A stretch of DNA of 64,000 nucleotides from JACCZR01 sp035296565 (lineage in GTDB: Bacteria > Actinomycetota > Thermoleophilia > Solirubrobacterales > Thermoleophilaceae): NCBI GenBank assembly GCA_035296565.1, contig DATHAQ010000047.1, forward strand, positions 3,497-67,496, given 5' to 3'. The notes beneath the pieces are model-generated. The model made no database searches, was not told the DNA's origin, and saw nothing but the letters and a program-made list of their open reading frames with translations. Below are positions 14,736 through 22,854 of this stretch, piece after piece. Positions within the stretch are counted from its first letter, which is position 1. The number at the start of each line of letters is the position of its first letter. Both the position numbers and the translations under genes were made by a program.

Positions 14736-16084
14736 CGCACCCTCACACCGTTGCGCGGCACGAACGTGATGCCGCGCCGGACCCCCGTGTCGGGCCGCCC
14801 GACGGGCTCTAGCGAGGTCCGCTCCAGCACCCGGCTCACCACGGTCTTCATCTCGAACAGGGCGAAGCTGGCGCCCAGGCAGCGGCGGGTGCCGCCGCCG
14901 AAGGGGATCCAGCTGAAGCCGTCGGGGCTCTCGTCGCCCAGGAAGCGCTCGGGGCGAAAGCTCTCCGGGCTCGGATAGCGGTCCGCGCGCCGGTGCACCC
15001 CGGCGATCGAGGGGTTGATCTCAATGCCCGGCGGGACGGTCCAGCGGCCGAGCTCGAACGGCCGGCCGCGCACCTTGCGGCCGATGCCGGAGATCACCGG
15101 CCGGGCGCGCAACGCCTCCTTGACCACCGCGTCCAGGTACTCGCCTTCCCCGTCCTCCTCCAGCCGTCTGCGCACCTCGGGGTGGCGCAGCACAAGCTCG
15201 AAGGTCCACGCCAGGCCGGTGGCCGTGGTCTCGTGGCCGGCGACGAGCAGGGTGACGAGCTCGTCGCGCAGCTCGGCGTCGCTCATCGGCCGCCCCTCCT
15301 CGTCGCGGGCACCGAGGAGCATGGAGAGGATGTCCTCGCGCTCGTCGAGGTCGGGGGCCTCACGCCGGCGCGCGATCTCGGCGTAGATCGCCTCGTCCAC
15401 CAGCGCACGCCGCTCGGCCAGTCGGCGCTGTGCCCGGCTCATTCCGCGCCGCCCGCCGGACAGCGCCATGACCAGGATCCCGAGGCGGTGGGCAACCGGC
15501 TGGAGCATGTCGCGCAGCAGACCGGCCAGGTCCTCGCGGCGATCCGCCTCCTCGACCCCGAAGACCGCCCGCATGATCACCTCGAGCGTCAGCGCCTGCA
15601 TCGAGGGCAGCAGCTCGAACGGCTCGCCGGCAGGCCAGCGGTCGATCACACGATCGGTGGCCTCCTCGATGACTCCCTCGTAGGCACGCATCCGCTGCCC
15701 GTGGAAGGGCGGGAGCATCAGCTTGCGCTGGCGCAGGTGTTCGTCACCGTCGGCCAGCAGCACCGAGTTCTCGCCCAGGATCGGCCCCAGGACCGCGTTC
15801 GCCTCGCCGGCCCGCAGCTGGTCGGGCGGGCCGCGGAACAGCAGCTTGATGAGCTCCGGCTCGAAGACGATCACGAACCGGGGGTCGAACAGCGTGGAGA
15901 AGGTGACGGCGTCGTCGCCGTAGCGGCGCCTGCAGGCCGAGACCCAGCGCACGGGGTCGATCAGGAAGGCGGCGGTCTGCACCACGCGCGGCAGCTTCGG
16001 GCCGGGCGGGAGCAGGGTCTCCTCGCGCCGGAGCTCAGGCCGGGCGTTGGCCGGCCGATCTCCGCCGCGCGGTCCCTTGCTCAA
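14660..16084 (-). CDS. Cytochrome P450
   Basis: Haem monooxygenase of 474 aa. The haem-binding segment is FGGGTRRCLGASFA with the axial Cys. The I-helix oxygen motif is AGHETTATG, and the K-helix ExxR motif is in KEALRARP. The substrate is unknown; the overall pattern resembles CYP110/CYP135-like bacterial P450s. The start is TTG and overlaps the smpB stop by four bases (TTGA), so it is translated with the tmRNA-partner operon. About 25 residues after the conserved end run antisense to the M50 gene. Confidence 0.9.
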   Translation of the reverse strand: MSKGPRGGDRPANARPELRREETLLPPGPKLPRVVQTAAFLIDPVRWVSACRRRYGDDAVTFSTLFDPRFVIVFEPELIKLLFRGPPDQLRAGEANAVLGPILGENSVLLADGDEHLRQRKLMLPPFHGQRMRAYEGVIEEATDRVIDRWPAGEPFELLPSMQALTLEVIMRAVFGVEEADRREDLAGLLRDMLQPVAHRLGILVMALSGGRRGMSRAQRRLAERRALVDEAIYAEIARRREAPDLDEREDILSMLLGARDEEGRPMSDAELRDELVTLLVAGHETTATGLAWTFELVLRHPEVRRRLEEDGEGEYLDAVVKEALRARPVISGIGRKVRGRPFELGRWTVPPGIEINPSIAGVHRRADRYPSPESFRPERFLGDESPDGFSWIPFGGGTRRCLGASFALFEMKTVVSRVLERTSLEPVGRPDTGVRRGITFVPRNGVRVRQTSERLRSRKVASMPATSSTASPK

Positions 16085-16563
16085 CGGCCGCGCTCCGCCA
16101 GGGCCCGGTCGATCTCGCGGCGCTGGTCGCGCGCCTTGAGGTCGCGCCGCTTGTCGCGCATGTCCTTGCCCTGCGCGAGCGCGATCTCCACCTTGGCCCT
16201 CGGGCCCTTGAAGTAGAGCCGCGTGGGCACGAGGGTCAGGCCGCGCTCCGCGGTCTTGCCGATCAACCGCTCGATCTCCCGGCGGTGCAGGAGCAGCTTG
16301 CGCGGGCGCTCGGGGTCGTGGTTGTTGCGCGAGGCCGGCTTGTAGGGAGCGATGTACATCCGCTGCAGCCAGACCTCTCCGTCGCGCACCTCGGCGTAGG
16401 AGTCCTTCAGCTGCACGCCGCCGTCGCGCAACGACTTCACCTCCGAGCCCTGCAGCTCGATGCCCGCCTCCGTGCGCTCGAGCAGGTTGTAGCGGTAGCC
16501 CGCCTGGCGGTTGGTTGCGACGTCCCCCGGAGCGGCCTTGCGCTTTCCGCCCTTCTTGGCCAA
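16081..16563 (-). CDS. smpB: SsrA-binding protein SmpB
   Basis: Partner of tmRNA in ribosome rescue; binds the tRNA-like end and enters the decoding centre with its C-terminal tail. The 160 aa show the whole family: NRQAGYRYNLLERTEAGIEL-like start, GSEVKSLR, SYAEVRDGEVWL, the PYKPASRNNHDPERPRKLLL segment and a basic tail (DKRRDLKARDQRREIDRAL). TTG start, three bases after the stop of the preceding secreted-protein gene. No tmRNA gene was found in the window. Confidence 0.95.
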   Translation of the reverse strand: MAKKGGKRKAAPGDVATNRQAGYRYNLLERTEAGIELQGSEVKSLRDGGVQLKDSYAEVRDGEVWLQRMYIAPYKPASRNNHDPERPRKLLLHRREIERLIGKTAERGLTLVPTRLYFKGPRAKVEIALAQGKDMRDKRRDLKARDQRREIDRALAERGR

Positions 16564-16566
16564 GGC

Positions 16567-17403
16567 CTACCGCGCGTAGTGGAATTGCCGCAGCTTGCGC
16601 TGCAGCGAGCGCAGGTAGGCGCGGCCGTAGGGGCCGCTCGCGCCCTCGCGGGGGCGGTTGACCTTGCCCTGGCGCACCACCCGGCGCAGGATCCGCCAGC
16701 CGCGCGCGGCGGTGCGGCGGCTCAGCAGATAGTTGTCGGCCTGGTAGGCGGCGAGTGCTCCGCGCACGTCGCCCTTTGCGCTGCGGATGGCCCGGTAGGC
16801 GCGCAGGTGCGAGTCGCGGTCGCGCCGGACGGTGTTGCGGAACTTACGGGTGACCGTCTTGAGCCGGCCGCCGCGGTAGTTCCAGATCTGAATCGGGAAG
16901 CGGGTCTCGGCGAACGACGTGTAGAGGAAGGCGAAGCGCTTGTCGCCCGAGCGGAACTCGGGGCGGTCGCGGCGGTCGATGTTGGTGAGCACGTAGCCGG
17001 GGTCGCCCCAGTTGCGGCCGATGCGGTTATAGCTCGTGCCGTTGAAGTCGTAGATGAAGGTGACCAGGCAGCAGTGCGCGCCGCCCGTGAAGAGGTCGAC
17101 CAGGATCTCCGGCTCGGCGTCGGAGTCGAGGTTCGCGAAGTACACCGAGTTTGCGCCGGGTCGGCCCGGGCCGAAGGGCCGGTTGCCCGCCAGCGTGATG
17201 CGCTGGTCGAGCACGACGTTGCTCTTGCCGCTGCCGCGCGCGATTCGGAAGCGCATCTCCCGGCAGCTGTAGGTGCCATCGGGGCAGTGGTAGCTGAGCG
17301 TGGCCTTGACGTCGCCGGAGCGGACCACCTCGTTGGCGGCGGAGGCCGAGGCGGGCACGGCGAGCAGGGTCAGCAGGGCCAGGAGTGGGATGAGCTTCCT
17401 CAT
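16567..17403 (-). CDS. Predicted secreted protein with an FG-GAP-like calcium loop
   Basis: 278 aa. A signal peptide (RKLIPLLALLTLLAVPASASA) precedes a mature domain containing ANLDSDAEPEILVDL, which resembles the D-x-D-x-D loop of FG-GAP/VCBS repeats, and a vicinal Cys pair (GAHCCLV). The C-terminal 100 residues are Arg-rich and helical. The ATG overlaps the rnr stop by four bases and the stop lies three bases before smpB, so it is wedged into the RNA-quality-control operon although it should be extracytoplasmic. Function unknown. Confidence 0.75.
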   Translation of the reverse strand: MRKLIPLLALLTLLAVPASASAANEVVRSGDVKATLSYHCPDGTYSCREMRFRIARGSGKSNVVLDQRITLAGNRPFGPGRPGANSVYFANLDSDAEPEILVDLFTGGAHCCLVTFIYDFNGTSYNRIGRNWGDPGYVLTNIDRRDRPEFRSGDKRFAFLYTSFAETRFPIQIWNYRGGRLKTVTRKFRNTVRRDRDSHLRAYRAIRSAKGDVRGALAAYQADNYLLSRRTAARGWRILRRVVRQGKVNRPREGASGPYGRAYLRSLQRKLRQFHYAR

Positions 17404-19085
17404 GAGGACGTCAAATCTACGCGCCCGCGCGGCGGTTCGACGCGGTCGACCTCGACAGCGACCGAATCGCCCAGGCGTAACCGCCCTCCGCCCTCGGCCT
17501 CCAGCCCCGTTCCCAGCTCGTTGAGCTCCCACCAGCCGCGCAGCCGGCGAACCGGCAGAAAGCCCTCAAAGCCCTCCTCGCCGAAGCGCACGAAGGCGCC
17601 CCTGGCGATCAGGCCGACCACCTCGCCCTCGAACCGCGCCCCCGGCTCCTGCTCCGACAGGACGCGCTCCAACAGGAAGGCGCGGCACACGTCGTCGGCG
17701 TCGCGCTCGATGATCATCGCCTCGCGCTCGCGGGCCGAGCTCTCGATCCCCTCCTCCTCCAGCTCGTGGGCGCGCGGGCCCGCGTCGTCGAGCCCGAGCT
17801 CGGCGAGCAGGGCGCGGTGCACCGCGACGTCGGGAAAGCGCCGGATCGGGGAGGTGAAGTGGCAGTAGCGCGGGCTGGCCAGCCCGGCGTGGCCGAGGTT
17901 GCGCGGCGTGTAGTAGGCCTGCTTGAGCGAGCGCAGCACCAGCGAGCCGAAGGCAGCGCGGCCGCGGCCTGTGCGTTTCACCTGGTCGGCGACCAGGTGC
18001 GAGGCCTCGGCCGCCAGGTCCGCGGCCTGCTGGGGACTCATGCGCTCGGGCACCGGCGGCGTCGGCACGTCCAGCGAGGCCAGCTGCTCGACCATGGACT
18101 CCACCGACTGCGGGTCGGGGCGCTCGTGCACCCGGTACAGGGTGGGCGTGCGGGAGTCGGCCAGGTGGCCGGCCACGCGCTCGTTGGCCAGCACCATCAG
18201 CTCCTCGATCAGGCGGTGGGACTCGGTCTGCGGCTCGTGGCGCACGCCGGTCACGTGACCCTGTCCGTCGAAGTCGAACACCGGCTCGGAGGAGTTCACG
18301 GCCAGCGAGCAGCGCGCGTTCCTCCTGGCCCGCAACGCGGCCGAGACCTCGCGCGCAGCCGCCAGCGGCTCGCCCCAGGGCTCCTCCGCGCGCTCGCTGC
18401 CGGCGAAGATCGCGTCGACCTGCGGGTAGGTGAGCCGCGCGTCACTGCGGATGAGCGTGCGGAGGAAGCGCTGGGACAGCACGTCGGTGCCCCGCATCTC
18501 GAGCTCGACGGTGAACGCGAGGCGGTCCTCGCCGGCACGCAGCGAGCAGGAGCGGTTGGAGAGCGCTTCGGGCAGCATCGGCTCGACCGCGCCGGGGACG
18601 TAGACGCTGGTGCCCCGGCGCATGGCCTCGGTGTCGACGGCCGTGCCCGGACGCACGTAGGCGGTGACATCGGCGATGTGCACCCAGAGGCGGACCCGGT
18701 CGTCCTCGCGCCGCGCCGAGATCGCGTCGTCGAAGTCGCGCGCGTCCGGGGGGTCGATCGTGAAGGTGGGCAGATCGCGGAGGTCCACCCGCCCCTCGCC
18801 CTCCTGCGGCGGGTCGCCGGCCTCCGCGTCGGCCCGGCGCGGGAAGGCGCGCCGCAGGCCGCGGTCGAGCATCAGCCCCTCGAGGACGTCGCGGGCTACG
18901 TCCGGGCGGCCGAGCGTGCGGGTCACGCGCGCCCCGCGCTTGCCGGAGCCCACGAGCACCAGGTCGCCCTCGCCGGCGCGGTGGCCGTCCAGGCGCACAG
19001 GCGTGCCACGCTCGAACACGGGCTCCGCCACCTGAAAGCGCCCCCGGCGGCCGACGGTGGCCACCAGCGGCTGAAACGGCTTCAC
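17400..19085 (-). CDS. rnr: RNase R/RNase II-family exoribonuclease
   Basis: Degrades RNA 3' to 5' and works with SmpB/tmRNA on non-stop messages. The 561 aa contain a short N-terminal OB-like part, the RNB catalytic domain with FTIDPPDARDFDDAIS (its aspartates bind the metal), RRGTSVYVPG, VHERPD and YCHFTSPIRRFPDVAVHR, then an S1 domain starting near GARFEGEVVGLIARGAFV. It is shorter than E. coli RNase R because the helix-turn-helix and one cold-shock domain are missing. GTG start. Confidence 0.92.
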   Translation of the reverse strand: MKPFQPLVATVGRRGRFQVAEPVFERGTPVRLDGHRAGEGDLVLVGSGKRGARVTRTLGRPDVARDVLEGLMLDRGLRRAFPRRADAEAGDPPQEGEGRVDLRDLPTFTIDPPDARDFDDAISARREDDRVRLWVHIADVTAYVRPGTAVDTEAMRRGTSVYVPGAVEPMLPEALSNRSCSLRAGEDRLAFTVELEMRGTDVLSQRFLRTLIRSDARLTYPQVDAIFAGSERAEEPWGEPLAAAREVSAALRARRNARCSLAVNSSEPVFDFDGQGHVTGVRHEPQTESHRLIEELMVLANERVAGHLADSRTPTLYRVHERPDPQSVESMVEQLASLDVPTPPVPERMSPQQAADLAAEASHLVADQVKRTGRGRAAFGSLVLRSLKQAYYTPRNLGHAGLASPRYCHFTSPIRRFPDVAVHRALLAELGLDDAGPRAHELEEEGIESSAREREAMIIERDADDVCRAFLLERVLSEQEPGARFEGEVVGLIARGAFVRFGEEGFEGFLPVRRLRGWWELNELGTGLEAEGGGRLRLGDSVAVEVDRVEPPRGRVDLTSS

Positions 19086-19137
19086 CTATCCAGCGGGGGA
19101 GCGCAGGCCGGGCGCTCGCCGGCCGAGCACCGCTCGC

Positions 19138-20316
19138 TCATTTGCCTAACCGGTTCAGCAGCTCGTCGAGCGCGGTGGGCAGCGCCTCGTCACGGCGGGT
19201 ACGCGGGTTGTCGCGCGCCTCGACCTGCGGGCGAAGGCCCTTGCGCAGCGGGATGGTCTTGCCGCTGGGCAGGTAGTAGTTGGCCACGGTCAGGTCCAGC
19301 ACGCCGCCGTTGGACAGCGGCTCGACCTCCTGCACGAGGCCCTTGCCGAAGGTGCGCTGGCCGACCAGCGAGGCCCGGCCGCGGTCGCGCAGCGCGCCGG
19401 CGGTGATCTCCGAGGCGCTGGCGCTGCCACCGTCGACGAGCACCACCACGGCGTCGTCGGGCGCGGCGGCGTCGCCCTCGGCGTTCTCGGTCCGGTTCGC
19501 CCGGCTGCGCCCGCGCACCGAGACGATCTTGCCGCTCTCGATGAACTGGCTCGAGACCAGCACGGCCTCGCGGAGCAGCCCGCCGCCGTTGCCGCGCAGG
19601 TCGAGCATGAAGCCCTGGGCGCCGCGTTTGCGCAACCGCTCCAGCGCCGCCCGCAGCTCTCCGTGGGCACCGGTGGAGAAGCTCGCGAGCTTTACCACGC
19701 CGACCTTCTTGCCCTTGCGCTCGACCAGCCGGGTCTCGACCAGCGGCACGTCGATCTTGGCGCGCTTGACCTTCACGGTGCGAGGCTCGCCGCGGCCGGC
19801 GCTGACCTCGAGCCTGACGCTCGTACCCGCCGGTCCCTTGATGCGGCCAGTCGCGACGCGGCTGTCGACTCCGGCCAGGGAGCGGCCGTTCACGGCCGTG
19901 ATCAGGTCGCCCTTGGCGATGCCCGCCCGGCGTGCGGGGGAATTGGGAAAGCTGTTGAGCACGCGCAGGCCGCGGCGGTCTTCGTCCACGGTCATCCCCA
20001 CCCCCTCGAACTCGCCGTCGACGGCCTGGGCGAACTGCTGGGCCTCGTTGGGCGGGAGGTACTGCGAGAACGGGTCGTCGAGCGCCTCGACTGTGCCCTT
20101 CAGCGTCCGCTCGCGCAGCTTCTCCGCGTCGACCGGCTTGTAAAAGTCCTCCTGGATGCGGTCGGTGATCTCGGCCTGCAGCGCGCGATCGTCCTCGACG
20201 AAGAGGTCCTGCGCGAAGGTGGGCAGTTTGTCCGGGTGCCCACCGAGATAGAGCCCACCGGCCAGAGCCGCGAGCCCGCAGGCCAGGGCGATCGTGACCG
20301 TGCGCAGGTAATGCAC
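19138..20316 (-). CDS. C-terminal processing peptidase, S41 family
   Basis: Serine protease anchored outside the membrane, 392 aa. An N-terminal signal/anchor (VTIALACGLAALAGGLYLG), a PDZ domain (FEGVGMTVDED to KGDLITAVNGRSL, about 100-165), and the S41 core with the nucleophile Ser in DGGSASASEI and the general-base Lys in RTFGKGLVQ. It sits right after ftsX, a common arrangement, and may process cell-wall hydrolases. Start codon GTG, 7 bases after a TAGCCT box. Confidence 0.93.
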   Translation of the reverse strand: MHYLRTVTIALACGLAALAGGLYLGGHPDKLPTFAQDLFVEDDRALQAEITDRIQEDFYKPVDAEKLRERTLKGTVEALDDPFSQYLPPNEAQQFAQAVDGEFEGVGMTVDEDRRGLRVLNSFPNSPARRAGIAKGDLITAVNGRSLAGVDSRVATGRIKGPAGTSVRLEVSAGRGEPRTVKVKRAKIDVPLVETRLVERKGKKVGVVKLASFSTGAHGELRAALERLRKRGAQGFMLDLRGNGGGLLREAVLVSSQFIESGKIVSVRGRSRANRTENAEGDAAAPDDAVVVLVDGGSASASEITAGALRDRGRASLVGQRTFGKGLVQEVEPLSNGGVLDLTVANYYLPSGKTIPLRKGLRPQVEARDNPRTRRDEALPTALDELLNRLGK

Positions 20317-20323
20317 GCGTCCG

Positions 20324-20329
20324 AGGCTA
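20324..20329 (-). promoter_or_regulatory. -10 box of the S41 peptidase gene
   Basis: TAGCCT on the minus strand, 7 bases before the GTG. It gives the peptidase and downstream rnr-smpB genes a promoter inside the ftsEX cluster. Confidence 0.45.
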
Positions 20330-20339
20330 GAAGCGCGAG

Positions 20340-21239
20340 CTAAACGCGGAGGAAACGGCGCAGCGTGAGGCCGCTGCCGGCGGCGGACACCGCGACGCCG
20401 GCGACGACGAGCAGCGCGACCAGCAGGGGATAGGCGATCGTGTCCGGCGTGGCGAAGAACTCCCAGCGGTGCGACATGGGCTCGAGGACCGACTCCTTGG
20501 CGATGGTCAGGAGGAGCACGGCCAGGGCCACGCCGGCGAAGCCGACGATCACGCCTTCGATCATGAACGGCCAGCGGATGAACCAGTTGGTGGCGCCCAC
20601 CAGGCGCATGACCTCCACCTCGCGGCGACGGGCGAAGATCGACAGGCGGATGGTGTTGGCGATCAGCGCGACCGAGGCGATCACCAGCAGCAGGGCGAGC
20701 CCACCGGTCACAACCGTGACCAGGCCGGTCACCGACAGGATCTGCTCCGTGTCCTCCTCGCGGTAGCGCACCTCGTCGATCGCGGTCAGCTGCGGCTCGC
20801 GCGCGCCGTCGGGACCCTTGGGGGCCAGGCGGTCGACGATGCGGCCCACGTCGTCGGCCTTCTCGGGCACGATCCGGAACGAGGCGGGCAGCGGGTTGGT
20901 TCCCAGCAGCTCGGAGCCCTCCCGGAAGGCCCGCGGATTCTTCTCGCGGGCGCGGGCCAGGGCCTCGTCCTTGGAGACGAAGTCGACGGAGCGCACGTTG
21001 GCCGTCCGCTCGATCGCGCGCTGCGCCGACTGGCGCTCGGCGTCCGAGGCGCCATCGGCCACGTAGACGTCGACCACCACGCGCTCGCGGACGTCGCTCG
21101 CGGCGCCCATGGTGGCCTGCACGACCGGGATGAAGACCCCGAGCACCAACGCGGTGATCAGCACGGTGAGCATCGCCGCGAGCGCGGGCGCCGAGCTGCG
21201 CCGCAGGCCGCGTAGGGCCTCCTTGAAGAAGAACATCAC
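20340..21239 (-). CDS. ftsX: Cell division protein FtsX
   Basis: Membrane subunit of the FtsEX complex, which activates septal cell-wall hydrolases. 299 aa: an N-terminal cytoplasmic helix (FFFKEALRGLRRSSAPALA), TM1, a large extracellular loop of about 120 residues, then three TM segments with the family motif FARRREVEVMRLVGATNWFI near residues 197-216. GTG-ATG double start; one base separates it from the ftsE stop. Confidence 0.95.
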   Translation of the reverse strand: MMFFFKEALRGLRRSSAPALAAMLTVLITALVLGVFIPVVQATMGAASDVRERVVVDVYVADGASDAERQSAQRAIERTANVRSVDFVSKDEALARAREKNPRAFREGSELLGTNPLPASFRIVPEKADDVGRIVDRLAPKGPDGAREPQLTAIDEVRYREEDTEQILSVTGLVTVVTGGLALLLVIASVALIANTIRLSIFARRREVEVMRLVGATNWFIRWPFMIEGVIVGFAGVALAVLLLTIAKESVLEPMSHRWEFFATPDTIAYPLLVALLVVAGVAVSAAGSGLTLRRFLRV

Positions 21240-22064
21240 CTAGCTCGAGATGCCCTGGGCGCCGATGCCAAGCTCGCCGCGCAGTCGAATGGCGAACTCG
21301 GTGGTGGACTCGTCGGGCCGGTAGAGACCCATCTGCTGGTCGCGGACCACGCGGCCCTCGCGCAGCTCCACCACGCGCCGGCGCATCTTGTCCACCATCT
21401 CCTTGTCGTGGGTGGCCACCACGACCGTGGTGCCGGTGCGGTTGATCCGGTAGATCAGCTGCATGATCCCGATGGAGGTCTCGGGATCGAGGTTGCCGGT
21501 GGGCTCGTCGGCCAGCAGCAGCGGCGGGTGGTTGACGAACGCGCGGGCGATGGACACGCGCTGCTGCTCGCCGCCCGACAGCTCGTCGGGGTAGGCGTGG
21601 AGCTTGGTCGAGAGGCCAACGAGGCGCAGGATGTCGGGCACCTTGCGGCGGATCTCGTCACGGCTCTCGCCGATCACCGCCAGCGAGTAGGCGACGTTGT
21701 CGTAGATCGTGCGGTTGGGCAGCAGCTTGTAGTCCTGGAACACCGTCCCGACGTTGCGCCGGAGCATCGGCACGCGCTTGCTCGTCACCTTGGACAGCGC
21801 CTTGCCGGCGATCAGCACCTCGCCCTCGTTGGGCTCGAGCTCCTTGAGGAGGAGGCGGATGCAGGTCGACTTGCCGCAGCCCGTGGGCCCCACCAGGAAG
21901 ACGAACTCTCCGCGGCCGATGCTCATCGAGGCGCGCTGGAGCCCCACGACGCCCCCGTCGTAGGCCTTCGTCACGCCCTTGAACTCGACGACCGGGACGG
22001 TCTTGATGACCGACGGAGCGGCTTCGGGCGCGCGTACGCGCATGCGTGTCGGGGCGGCGGCCAC
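21240..22064 (-). CDS. ftsE: Cell division ATP-binding protein FtsE
   Basis: Cytoplasmic ATPase of FtsEX. Walker A is VGPTGCGKST, the Q-loop is VGTVFQDYKLLPN, the signature LSGGEQQRVSIARAF, and Walker B LLLADEPTGNLD followed by the H-loop VATHD. The family normally starts near VVEFKGVTKAY, so this version carries about 25 extra N-terminal residues whichever of GTG 22064 or ATG 22043 is used. The C-terminal tail of about 45 residues is also longer than in E. coli FtsE. Confidence 0.94.
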   Translation of the reverse strand: MAAAPTRMRVRAPEAAPSVIKTVPVVEFKGVTKAYDGGVVGLQRASMSIGRGEFVFLVGPTGCGKSTCIRLLLKELEPNEGEVLIAGKALSKVTSKRVPMLRRNVGTVFQDYKLLPNRTIYDNVAYSLAVIGESRDEIRRKVPDILRLVGLSTKLHAYPDELSGGEQQRVSIARAFVNHPPLLLADEPTGNLDPETSIGIMQLIYRINRTGTTVVVATHDKEMVDKMRRRVVELREGRVVRDQQMGLYRPDESTTEFAIRLRGELGIGAQGISS

Positions 22065-22121
22065 GGCGAGCGCCCATGTAAGCGGACAGGCCGCGCTTTT
22101 GGGAGGTTTGCAGCGTTTCTT

Positions 22122-22751
22122 TCAGGGGCGGAACCGCCACCGCGTGAGCAGGTCGCCCCCGCCCTCTACCAGTGAGAGCAGCTCCAGCTGAGGCGGCGGG
22201 TCCAGCTCCGGGCCCGCGACGATGGTGAGCGGATCCCGGCCCCCGACGAGTTGAGGGCTCAGTGTGAGGAACAGCTCGTCCACCAGCCCGAGATCCATCA
22301 GCGAGGAGTTCAGCGTCGGACCGCCCTCGCACAGGATCGACCGCACGCCGTGCTCGGCGCGCAGGAGCTCGACCAGAGCGACGGGGTCGTCGCCGACGAT
22401 CGCGCCGGCCAAAGGGACGGCACCACTGCGGCTCACCACCGCCATGACCGGCTCGGCATCGAGGCCGCGGACCTGGCGGCGCGCGCGAGCCTCCTCGGTC
22501 TTGATCACCCGGCCATAGCCTTCGGCTCTCACCGTGCCGGCACCGGCCATCACGCAGTCGACGCGCTCGCGGAGCCCGTGGAACAAAGCGTGGTCGGCCT
22601 CGCCGCCCAGGCCCGTCGTGCGTCCCTCCAACGTGGCGCGGCCGTCCACGCTGGCCACCATGTTCAGCGCGAGGTACGGCCCCTCGGGCGGAAAGCCCTC
22701 CAGAAGCTCTCCCACCTCCAGCTCTGCGGGATCGGGGAACAGCCGGCGCAC
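22122..22751 (-). CDS. RibD C-terminal-domain reductase (pyrimidine/dihydrofolate reductase-like)
   Basis: 209 aa with the fold of the riboflavin-pathway reductase domain. Visible motifs: LALNMVASVDGRATLEGRT, VDCVMAGAGTVRAEGYG and ILCEGGPTLNSSLMD, the last being the usual NADPH/substrate strand. No deaminase domain is attached and no riboflavin genes are nearby, so it could be a stand-alone reductase with another substrate. GTG 22751 is chosen for its distance from a TAGTCT box; the frame stays open further upstream. Confidence 0.85.
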   Translation of the reverse strand: MRRLFPDPAELEVGELLEGFPPEGPYLALNMVASVDGRATLEGRTTGLGGEADHALFHGLRERVDCVMAGAGTVRAEGYGRVIKTEEARARRQVRGLDAEPVMAVVSRSGAVPLAGAIVGDDPVALVELLRAEHGVRSILCEGGPTLNSSLMDLGLVDELFLTLSPQLVGGRDPLTIVAGPELDPPPQLELLSLVEGGGDLLTRWRFRP

Positions 22752-22758
22752 GCCCGCG

Positions 22759-22764
22759 AGACTA
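22759..22764 (-). promoter_or_regulatory. -10 box of the RibD-like reductase gene
   Basis: TAGTCT on the minus strand, 7 bases before the GTG. Confidence 0.45.
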
Positions 22765-22781
22765 GGGCGTGAGCTTTTGCG

Positions 22782-22823
22782 CCCTGGTGTGTTCCAGGGT
22801 CGAGCGCCCACTGTGGACGCTCG
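22782..22823. promoter_or_regulatory. Two consecutive stem-loops upstream of the ECF sigma gene
   Basis: CCCTGG/CCAGGG (22782-22787, 22794-22799) and CGAGCG/CGCTCG (22801-22806, 22818-22823) are exact inverted repeats two bases apart. They lie 30 to 70 bases before the sigma ATG and behind the divergent reductase promoter, so they could be operators or leader hairpins. Confidence 0.35.
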
Positions 22824-22854
22824 CCGCCGCTATCCCGATACTGAGACCTCAAGG

